Of a stretch of 35,741 bases of DNA, positions 26,639 to 33,126 are shown piece after piece. The notes under the pieces are model-generated. The model was not told the origin of the DNA. It did not search any database and saw only the letters and a list, made by a program, of their open reading frames with translations. The position numbers and the translations under genes are program-made. The stretch comes from Methanobacteriaceae archaeon (GTDB lineage: Archaea; Methanobacteriota; Methanobacteria; Methanobacteriales; Methanobacteriaceae). Each line of letters starts with the position of its first letter. The stretch's first letter is position 1. The stretch lies in the NCBI GenBank assembly GCA_023249725.1, contig JAHFBZ010000014.1:1-35741 (forward strand), in the 5' to 3' direction.

Positions 26639-27583
26639 CTACAAATTAAATAAGTAAATTGAAATTAGGTAATATATTAAAGAAAAAAAACTTATTGAAA
26701 TAATTAAAAATAAAAATACCACCATTTTAGTAAGTTTTATAGCAGCATGAATTGTTTCAATGTTTAGATTTTTTTTATTATCTCCAATTAAGTATATGTT
26801 TCGTTTTTCTAATTGTATTTCCAGTGCTCCAGCTGCAGCAGCCATTGTAAAACCAGAATTAGGGCTTGGAGAATTTCTAGCATCTCTTATCATTATTTTA
26901 AAACTATTTCTCCAGTTCATTCTTAAAACAAATGCAGCAATAACAATTATTAATCCTGTGACTCTTGCCGGAATATAATTAAGAATATCATCTAATTTAG
27001 CCGGAAACCATCCAATAAGTGCATTTTCTTCATTTTTATATCCAACCATAGCATCTAAAGTATTTACAAGTCTGAAAAACATTGCACCAGGAACTCCAAT
27101 TATAAATGCAAACAAAATAGGTGAGGTAATAGAATCTGTTATATTTTCAGTCAAACTTTCAATTGTAGCAGATATCAGTTGAGAATCGTCTAAATTTTCA
27201 GTATCTCGACTAACAAGATAAGAAACTTTTTGTCTGGCTTTTTCTGAATTTAAGGATAAATTAATTGCAACATCTTTTGAAGAGTTTATAAGCATTTTTA
27301 TGGAGAAAGTAGTAGATAACAAAATTCCTGAAATCAAAATATAAATTATATAATTAAATGAAGTATTATACAGAATTATTATAGTTGATAAAACAAATAA
27401 AACACTTAATATAAATGTTAATATGAAACCAGACCACTTACTTTTTATTTTAATTAAATACTGCTTTAAAAAATAAATTGATTGGCCCATCCACACTACA
27501 GGATGTATTTTTGAAGGGATTTCTCCCATTAAAAGGTCTATGAAAACTGCTAAAGCTATTATCATAAAAATCAAAGTATCCAT
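26639..27583 (-). CDS. cbiB: Adenosylcobinamide-phosphate synthase
   Basis: The 314-residue integral membrane protein attaches the aminopropanol side chain to adenosylcobyric acid. Several hydrophobic segments are visible. IDLLMGEIPSKIHPVVWMGQ (N-terminus), VSYLVSRDTENLDDSQ, AMFFRLVNTLDAMVGYKNE and RDARNSPSPNSGFTMAAAAGALEIQLEK are the CobD/CbiB signatures. I start it at ATG 27583; an in-frame TTG at 27592 adds three residues. It is followed on the same strand by cbiG, suggesting a cbiB-cbiG unit, and is divergent from the DUF2299 gene across a repeat-containing promoter region. Confidence 0.92.
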   Translation of the reverse strand: MDTLIFMIIALAVFIDLLMGEIPSKIHPVVWMGQSIYFLKQYLIKIKSKWSGFILTFILSVLFVLSTIIILYNTSFNYIIYILISGILLSTTFSIKMLINSSKDVAINLSLNSEKARQKVSYLVSRDTENLDDSQLISATIESLTENITDSITSPILFAFIIGVPGAMFFRLVNTLDAMVGYKNEENALIGWFPAKLDDILNYIPARVTGLIIVIAAFVLRMNWRNSFKIMIRDARNSPSPNSGFTMAAAAGALEIQLEKRNIYLIGDNKKNLNIETIHAAIKLTKMVVFLFLIISISFFSLIYYLISIYLFNL

Positions 27584-27618
27584 GATAAACAATATAAAAA
27601 CATGAATTATTAATGCTA

Positions 27619-27715
27619 TGCTTGTTAAAAATATAAAATGTAGTATGAACCCTATCTTAATGATATTATTGAAGATAGTAATTTGCTTGTTAAAAATATA
27701 AAATGTACTATGAAC
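27619..27715. repeat. Two 32-bp direct repeats flanking an inverted repeat
   Basis: A 32-bp sequence beginning TGCTTGTTAAAAATATAAAA occurs at 27619-27650 and 27684-27715 with one mismatch. Between them CTATCTT (27652-27658) and AAGATAG (27672-27678) form an inverted repeat. Each direct copy contains a TATA-like core, so the array may be a duplicated promoter with a central operator for cbiB and/or DUF2299. Confidence 0.75.
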
Positions 27716-27755
27716 AAAATGTAATAAGGATTATATAAAAATAGGAAGTGAGTAA

Positions 27756-28238
27756 ATGGCAGATATTCAAGATAAAGTACAAAAATGGCTCGCTGATGAA
27801 GGTTATTTCAGACAAAAAGTTCCTGATGAAAATTCAAACTTTCACTTTATTATAAATTACCCTGAAAGTCATGTAATTGATGTTATTCAGCCAAAAGGGA
27901 AAGATGATATGGTAGTTATTGGCTGTGCCACAAATGTAAGTCCAGAACACTTAAGCCAGATGAAAAAAATGAATTCGGATGAAAAAGAAGAGTTCATATG
28001 GGAATTTAGATTTGCTCTTAATGGTTTAATGGTTGATTTTCAAATTCAACATCCTGAAAATGTTTTACAAAGCTATGTTGTAAGTTCTGAAATTTATGAA
28101 GATGGTTTAACCAAGGATAGATTAATTTCAAGTGTAAAAAGTATTTTTAGAGCTAAACTTCAAGGTTTATGGAAGATCCAGGAAAAATTTGGTGAAGTAG
28201 AGAAAGAATCTAGTCATCCAGATGGTATGTACGTTTAA
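27756..28238 (+). CDS. DUF2299 family protein
   Basis: This 160-residue soluble protein belongs, by its DEGYFRQKVPDENSNFHF and DVIQPKGKDDMVVIGCATNVSPEH segments, to the archaeal DUF2299 family. The function is unknown; the fold looks alpha/beta (YbjN-like). GGAAGTGAG precedes the ATG. It borders the origin and is divergent from cbiB, but its stable position next to the origin does not by itself imply a replication role. Confidence 0.75.
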   Translation: MADIQDKVQKWLADEGYFRQKVPDENSNFHFIINYPESHVIDVIQPKGKDDMVVIGCATNVSPEHLSQMKKMNSDEKEEFIWEFRFALNGLMVDFQIQHPENVLQSYVVSSEIYEDGLTKDRLISSVKSIFRAKLQGLWKIQEKFGEVEKESSHPDGMYV

Positions 28239-28396
28239 AAATTGTTTAATTTATTTAATTTTTGACTAAAAATAATTTTAAATTTAATATTAATTATAGT
28301 TCATTTTTTTTATTTTTTATTTAAATAAATCAATATAATTACTTTTTTACAAATGGCCAAATTATTTTCCTATTAATAATTTTTATATTTTTTCAA

Positions 28397-28675
28397 AGAC
28401 ATATATTTCCACTGTAAAAAAATCATGAAAATTCTTAAATTGAATTAAAATTAATTTTGATATTTCCTTAACAAGAGAGACCTATATTTCCACTGTAAAA
28501 ATTAAAACAAGCAAATAAAAATTTAAAGAGAGGTATATTTCAACTGTAAAAATTAATGCTGATTAATGAATACTAATGATTTTAATTAATATCAAAGTGA
28601 GAGATGAATTTCAAGTGTATAATTATAAAAAATACTTGTAAAAAAAATAGTGAGACATACATTTCAACTGTAAAA
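28397..28675 (+). repeat. Left ORB array, five elements
   Basis: Copies at about 28397-28419, 28477-28500, 28528-28551, 28599-28622 and 28652-28675, each reading GAGA..(T)AT(T/A)TTTC(A/C)A(C/G)TGTA. The fourth has the AAGTG form also used on the right side. They are expected Orc1/Cdc6 binding sites. Confidence 0.9.
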
Positions 28676-29117
28676 AATATTTATTATTAATTTTTTAATA
28701 GTTAATTAAAATAATTAATTTAAAAATTTATTTTCAAAAAATATTTGAATATTATATTATATTTTAATTTTTTAATTTAGATCTTAAAATAGATTTTATT
28801 TATTTTTTCAATTAATATTTATATTAAATATTTTTTATTTTATTTAATTTATTTTATAATTTCTTGAAACGTTTGTTTTAATACTATTTAAATAATTTGA
28901 TTTTTAGCAATATATATAATCAAAATAATAACAAATTTATTAGTAAATTAAATATTTCTAAGAAAAAAAACAAAATTTTATAATTATATTTTTTAATTTA
29001 AATCATATTATATTAAACATAAAATATTATTATCAATATTAATTTTTAATTTAAATTTTTTTATTACATAATAATGTCTTTATATTTTTTATTTTTTTAA
29101 TTTAATGTATATTCAAG
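28676..29117. other. AT-rich origin core, probable DNA unwinding element
   Basis: About 440 bases of almost only A and T between the two ORB arrays. The main GC-bearing point is an AAACGTTT palindrome at 28867-28874. It contains no ORF and is the likely site of duplex opening. Confidence 0.75.
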
Positions 29118-29396
29118 TTTCACTTGAAATTGATGTCTGTCTGAATTTTTTTGTTTAAATTTTTTTTGTTTACACTTGAAATTGATGTCTCAGTATAGAA
29201 TCTGAATATTTTTTTTGTTTACACTTGAAATTGATGTCTGTCTGAATTTTTTTGTTTACATTTTTTTTTGTTTACACTTGAAATTGATGTCTCTCATGAT
29301 AAAATATATATTTAAAAACATAAAAACATACAATTTTGAGCTTTCATAATAAAAACTTTTATTTGATAGTTTAAATAACATTTTTACACTTGAAAC
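29118..29396 (-). repeat. Right ORB array, five elements
   Basis: Copies at 29118-29139, 29169-29191, 29218-29240, 29271-29293 and a shorter one at 29383-29396, reading TTTACACTTGAAAT..GATGTCT on plus, i.e. inverted relative to the left array. The middle three are identical over 22 bases. A spacer starting GTCTGTCTGAATTTTTTTG occurs twice (29135 and 29236), showing a ~100-bp duplication. Confidence 0.9.
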
Positions 29397-29505
29397 TTAC
29401 CATCACATGAGTTATAAATAATTTCTATTTAAGAAGTCTATTAATTCAATTCAGAATTTCATTATTGATTATTAATTCTAACAGTGATTGGTGTTTAATT
29501 CAGGA

Positions 29506-29523
29506 GACCTTGAATATAAGGTC
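29506..29523. promoter_or_regulatory. Inverted repeat upstream of orc1/cdc6
   Basis: GACCTT and AAGGTC flank the 6-base spacer GAATAT, a possible operator or hairpin about 100 bases before the start codon. Confidence 0.4.
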
Positions 29524-29543
29524 ATCTAAATTTTTTTAAGAGA

Positions 29544-29568
29544 TACATGTCTTTTTGTACATGTCTTT
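29544..29568. repeat. Direct repeat TACATGTCTTT before orc1/cdc6
   Basis: Two exact 11-bp copies (29544-29554 and 29558-29568), period 14, each with an ACATGT palindrome. They lie between the origin and the gene and may serve autoregulation. Confidence 0.55.
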
Positions 29569-29624
29569 GTTAGAATTGGGGTAACAAATAAATCTCAAGA
29601 TTTTATATTGGATGTGTGATCTTT

Positions 29625-30773
29625 ATGAATATATTTGATGAGTTAGGGGATAAACAAACAGTATTTCAAGATAAAAAGTTTTTAGATCACAGATTTTTAC
29701 CAGACAAACTTCCTCATAGGGAAGACCAGATAAAATCTATAGCTAAATATTGGATAGAGGCCTTAAAGGAAGTTACTCCTCCAGATATTACTATTTATGG
29801 AAAAACAGGAACTGGAAAAACAGCTGTGGCTAAATTTGCAATGAAACAACTCAAAGAGGCGGCTAAAGAACAAGATATTAATATTAAAACAGAATACATT
29901 CGATGCACTGATTATACAACTGAATATCAGGTTATTGCTCGTTTATGTCAACAAATGGGGCGTGATGTTCCTTATCGAGGATGGACCAAAGCAGAAGTTA
30001 TAAATACTTTTAGAAATTTATTTAAAAAGAATGCTTTTGGTAAAGACTTGATTTTATTAGTTGTATTGGATGAAATAGATATTCTTCTTAGAAACGATGG
30101 TGATGGTCTTCTTTACACACTTACTCGTACGGATAATGTAGCAATATTATCAATTAGTAATTATGTTGATTTTAAAAAATTTATAAAACCTCGTGTTCGA
30201 AGTAGTTTAAGGGATAGAGAAATTGTATTCCCACCATATGGTGCTCAACAGCTGGTAGATATCCTTGAAGAACGTTCTAATTTATCTTTTAATGGAGAAG
30301 CACTTAAAGATGATGTAATACCATTGTGTGCTGCACTGGCTGCTAAGGAAGAAGGTGATGCTAGATATGCTTTGGATCTTTTAAGAACATCTGGTGAGCT
30401 GGCTGATGAAAAAGATTCAGAACTTGTTCTTGGTGAGTATGTAAGGGAAGCAAAGGATTATATTGAACATAATAAAGTCACTGACATCATAATGACTTTA
30501 CCAAGTCAACAACAACGTGTTTTGGAGTCAATACTTTATCTAACTAAAAGAAAAGAAGAAATAACTTCTGGAAGACTTTATGAGGTTTATAAAGACATTG
30601 CTCGTGGAGACACGGTTTCTTACAGAAGAATTTTTGACTTTATAAATGAATTAGAGATGTTAGGTCTAATTTCAACCAATACAGTTTCTAGAGGACGCGC
30701 AAAAGGAAGAACTAATATAATTGATCTTCAATGCGATACTGCAGTTCTTGAAGAGGCTATTTGGGGAATGTAA
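29625..30773 (+). CDS. cdc6: Orc1/Cdc6 replication initiator
   Basis: The 382-residue AAA+ initiator binds ORB elements and loads the MCM helicase. Walker A is [13 protein letters not shown] (about 58-70), Walker [10 protein letters not shown] (144-152), sensor 1 SISNYVDF, and [22 protein letters not shown] the sensor-2/lid region. The C-terminal winged helix (about 285-382) would contact the repeats. I chose ATG 29625 because GTGAT at 29616-29620 precedes it, whereas the in-frame GTG at 29616 is that very site. The adjacent inverted ORB arrays strongly support the assignment. Confidence 0.96.
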   Translation: MNIFDELGDKQTVFQDKKFLDHRFLPDKLPHREDQIKSIAKYWIEALKEVTPPDITIYGKTGTGKTAVAKFAMKQLKEAAKEQDINIKTEYIRCTDYTTEYQVIARLCQQMGRDVPYRGWTKAEVINTFRNLFKKNAFGKDLILLVVLDEIDILLRNDGDGLLYTLTRTDNVAILSISNYVDFKKFIKPRVRSSLRDREIVFPPYGAQQLVDILEERSNLSFNGEALKDDVIPLCAALAAKEEGDARYALDLLRTSGELADEKDSELVLGEYVREAKDYIEHNKVTDIIMTLPSQQQRVLESILYLTKRKEEITSGRLYEVYKDIARGDTVSYRRIFDFINELEMLGLISTNTVSRGRAKGRTNIIDLQCDTAVLEEAIWGM

Positions 30774-30832
30774 ATATTTTATTTCCTAATTAATTTCCCT
30801 TATAATATCTAATTTATAATTTTATTTTAAAA

Positions 30833-30840
30833 TTTTTTTT
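30833..30840 (+). terminator. Poly-T terminator after orc1/cdc6
   Basis: Eight T, 60 bases after the stop codon, in the convergent gap to pyrB. Confidence 0.4.
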
Positions 30841-30916
30841 AATTATTTCTCTATTTTAAATTCTCATAATATAATAAAAATTAAAATATTTTAGATTATA
30901 TTATGTAATTATATAA

Positions 30917-31837
30917 CTAAAATGACTTTATTAAGGCATTTAAAATGGCCATACGCACGGGAACGCCATAAAATGCTTGTTCAAAATATTTTCCATATTT
31001 AGTATCATCAACATCAGGTGATATTTCATCAACCCTAGGCAATGGATGCATTACAATCAAATCTTTTCCATTTAAAAGTTCAGAATTGATAAGATAAGCT
31101 CCTTTAATTCTTGAATACTCTTCTGGATCTGGGAATCTTTCTTTTTGTATTCTAGTAACATATAATACATCTACTTCATCTAAAACATCATGAATATTAT
31201 CTGTTTCTCTGGTTACTGCTTTAGCCCCTTTCAAATCATGAAGAGTTTCTTGCGGCATTTTAAGCTCAGGAGGTGAAACAAAACTCATTTTAGCACCGAA
31301 CATTCCTAAAGCATAAGAAAGAGAGTGTACAGTTCTCCCATATTTTAAATCGCCAATTAAAGCTACATTGAGGCCTTTTATTTTCCCAAAAACTCTTTTC
31401 ATAGTGTAAATATCTAATAAAGTTTGGGTAGGATGCTGACCTGCACCATCTCCGGCATTAATAATAGGAACATCTACTATATCTGAAACATAGCGCGCTG
31501 CACCTTCTAAATTATGTCTTATTACTAGTGCATCAGCATATTCTGCAACCATACGAGCAGTATCAGCTAAATTTTCTCCTTTTGTGACAGAACTAGCCCC
31601 AGTTTCTGCAAAACCTATTACTCCACCACCTAATCTTTTCATTGAAGTTTCAAATGATAATCGAGTTCTGGTGGATGGTTCATAAAACATCATTCCCAGG
31701 ATTTTACCAGCCATATTTTGAGACATTTCCTGAGACCGGGCCACGGGTTCTAGCTTTTCAGTCTGCTTTAAAATGAAATTTATGTCATCTTTACTAAAAT
31801 CTTTAATAGAAATAATATTTTTAAGTGAAAAGGACAT
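30917..31837 (-). CDS. pyrB: Aspartate carbamoyltransferase catalytic subunit
   Basis: The 306-residue protein condenses carbamoyl phosphate with aspartate in pyrimidine synthesis. The phosphate-binding [15 protein letters not shown] (about 51-65), [12 protein letters not shown] and the aspartate-binding HPLPRVDEI are all intact and the length is normal for the catalytic chain. I chose ATG 31837 because GGAGGG is correctly spaced; the in-frame ATG at 31849 overlaps that site. The regulatory subunit gene (pyrI) is not adjacent. A 9-bp tandem repeat and an ORB-like sequence lie in its upstream region. Confidence 0.96.
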   Translation of the reverse strand: MSFSLKNIISIKDFSKDDINFILKQTEKLEPVARSQEMSQNMAGKILGMMFYEPSTRTRLSFETSMKRLGGGVIGFAETGASSVTKGENLADTARMVAEYADALVIRHNLEGAARYVSDIVDVPIINAGDGAGQHPTQTLLDIYTMKRVFGKIKGLNVALIGDLKYGRTVHSLSYALGMFGAKMSFVSPPELKMPQETLHDLKGAKAVTRETDNIHDVLDEVDVLYVTRIQKERFPDPEEYSRIKGAYLINSELLNGKDLIVMHPLPRVDEISPDVDDTKYGKYFEQAFYGVPVRMAILNALIKSF

Positions 31838-31854
31838 TATACCCTCCATTTACG

Positions 31855-31897
31855 ATTTATTTTATTTATTTTATTTATTTTATTTATTTTATTTATT
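31855..31897. repeat. 9-bp tandem repeat upstream of pyrB
   Basis: The unit ATTTATTTT recurs almost perfectly for nearly five copies. It is a simple-sequence tract within about 60 bases of the pyrB start, where copy-number change could shift promoter spacing. Confidence 0.8.
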
Positions 31898-31928
31898 ATC
31901 ACTTTATTCATTAACTTATGTAAACTTG

Positions 31929-31940
31929 TTTCAAGTGTTA
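31929..31940 (-). promoter_or_regulatory. ORB-like sequence upstream of pyrB
   Basis: TTTCAAGTGTTA, reverse complement TAACACTTGAAA, differs from the right-array core (TTTACACTTGAAA) at one aligned position. It is 2.5 kb from the origin and isolated. Confidence 0.3.
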
Positions 31941-32015
31941 ATAATGTTATAAAACTCGATAAAATCCATTAATTATCAATACTAGAAAATAATTTATCAA
32001 ATAAAATTTATAATA

Positions 32016-32035
32016 TTAATTAGGGTTAATTAGGG
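32016..32035. repeat. Tandem 10-bp repeat TTAATTAGGG
   Basis: Two exact adjacent copies immediately before the small ORF at 32045. Confidence 0.6.
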
Positions 32036-32044
32036 CCCGAATAC

Positions 32045-32221
32045 TTGAAAAAATATTTAATGGGCTTCTTGGTTCTAATATTTTTACTTTTAGGGCCCTG
32101 TTCTGCATCTAGTCCTCAAGAAGTTTCTGATGCCATTGTTACTCCTGATAGTCAGCAATATATAACTGAAGTTTTATTTTTTATTTTAGTAAAATATTTT
32201 TCAGCAAAATCAATTTTTTAA
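32045..32221 (+). pseudogene. Small ORF with signal peptide, probable remnant of a secreted protein
   Basis: A TTG-initiated frame (or ATG at 32060) of 58 codons begins KKYLMGFLVLIFLLLGPCSA, a good signal peptide or lipoprotein signal (leucine run then Cys). It continues SSPQEVSDAIVTPDSQQYITEV and ends in a hydrophobic, low-quality tail. No GGTG-type site precedes it. The sharp quality drop after the first 40 residues suggests the 5' end of a decayed surface-protein gene, though an intact small secreted peptide is possible. Confidence 0.35.
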
Positions 32222-32329
32222 TTTTAACTGTGATAAATTACTAAAATAAATAAAATAATTCTTATTAACATTAAAATAGAATCAAAAAATAAAAATTAAT
32301 TAGTATATGTTTATTTCTATTTATTTTAA

Positions 32330-33061
32330 TTATAACTTCCTAGCAAAACTTAAATAGCCTGTATGACCAACCATACGAGTTTTTGGCCTAGTGCCTTTAA
32401 CTTTAATCTCAATCTCTCTTAAAATACATTCAATAGTATTTATTTCAGAAAATCCAACTTTTTTAGAGATTCTATGAAGAATTTGTACTTGTTCTATATA
32501 TGGAGCATATACTGCCAGCCAACCACCTGTTTTTAAGCTTTCATATACCAATTCCAGTAATTCATATGGCCTTGGAAGATCTAAAAATACTAAATCAACA
32601 TCTTCCTCATCAATACCCTCTTTAATATCTTTATTTTTAATTTCAACATTTTTTAATTTAAATTGGTCAATATTGGACTGAGCTATTTGAGCAAAATCCT
32701 CTCTAATTTCATAACTGTAAACTTTTCCCTCATTTCCTACTACATTAGCAAAATGAAGAGATATGGCCGCGGCACCAGTACCCGCATCTACTACACGATC
32801 TCCACAACCTAAACCAGTGTACGAAATCACTATCCCTATATCTTTAGGAAGTAAAATAGAACATCTGCGTTGCATGAGTTCAATTAAATCATTTACATCG
32901 GCCTTAACTACTTTGATATGTTTTCCCATATGGGTTTCTAGAGTATCTCCTGGAACACAATCTTGAAAATCTTCTTTTTTGATTATTCCTAAATCATTCT
33001 GAAAATCCTGTTCTAAATTAAGTAGGTATTTCTTCCCTCTTTCATCTATTAAAATAAGCAA
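32330..33061 (-). CDS. trmI: tRNA (adenine-N1)-methyltransferase TrmI
   Basis: The 243-residue SAM-dependent enzyme methylates adenine 57/58 in the T loop of archaeal tRNA. An N-terminal beta domain (1-75; THMGKHIKV) precedes a Rossmann methyltransferase with motif I VVDAGTGAAAISLHFANVVG, SYEIREDF, and the catalytic-region VFLDLPRPYELLE. The C-terminal RMVGHTGYLSFARKL is characteristic of TrmI. The start is TTG, supported by GGTGAT just upstream. It lies between pyrB and hef on the same strand without overlap. Confidence 0.9.
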   Translation of the reverse strand: MLILIDERGKKYLLNLEQDFQNDLGIIKKEDFQDCVPGDTLETHMGKHIKVVKADVNDLIELMQRRCSILLPKDIGIVISYTGLGCGDRVVDAGTGAAAISLHFANVVGNEGKVYSYEIREDFAQIAQSNIDQFKLKNVEIKNKDIKEGIDEEDVDLVFLDLPRPYELLELVYESLKTGGWLAVYAPYIEQVQILHRISKKVGFSEINTIECILREIEIKVKGTRPKTRMVGHTGYLSFARKL

Positions 33062-33126
33062 ATTATCACCTTGTTAAATTAATATATTTATTATAAACTA
33101 TTTTAATCATGAATCAATACTTTAAT

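Larger units (their letters stand above)
28397..29396. other. oriC: Chromosomal replication origin (oriC) with inverted ORB arrays
   Basis: Five copies of a ~22-24-bp element in one orientation (left) and five in the opposite orientation (right) flank an A/T-rich core of about 440 bases, directly upstream of orc1/cdc6. The element core (TTTACACTTGAAA on plus at right; TTTCAACTGTAAA at left) matches the mini-ORB consensus known from Methanothermobacter. Neighbouring copies are mostly spaced 49-53 bp apart, about five helical turns. This is the classic archaeal origin layout. Confidence 0.93.
31838..32329. other. Intergenic region between pyrB and trmI
   Basis: It holds a 9-bp tandem repeat (31855-31897), an ORB-like 12-mer (31929-31940), a 10-bp tandem TTAATTAGGG (32016-32035), and a 58-codon ORF with a signal-peptide-like start (32045-32221). 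Confidence 0.5.

Noticed and set aside
29130-29150. C/D-box-like TGATGT and CTGA in the right ORB array
   Set aside because: The match arises from the repeat unit itself and recurs with every copy; no guide RNA organisation is seen.
28397-29293. Regularly spaced short repeats that could suggest a CRISPR array
   Set aside because: Units are degenerate, occur in both orientations around an A/T core, have low-complexity spacers, and sit beside orc1/cdc6; they are ORB elements.
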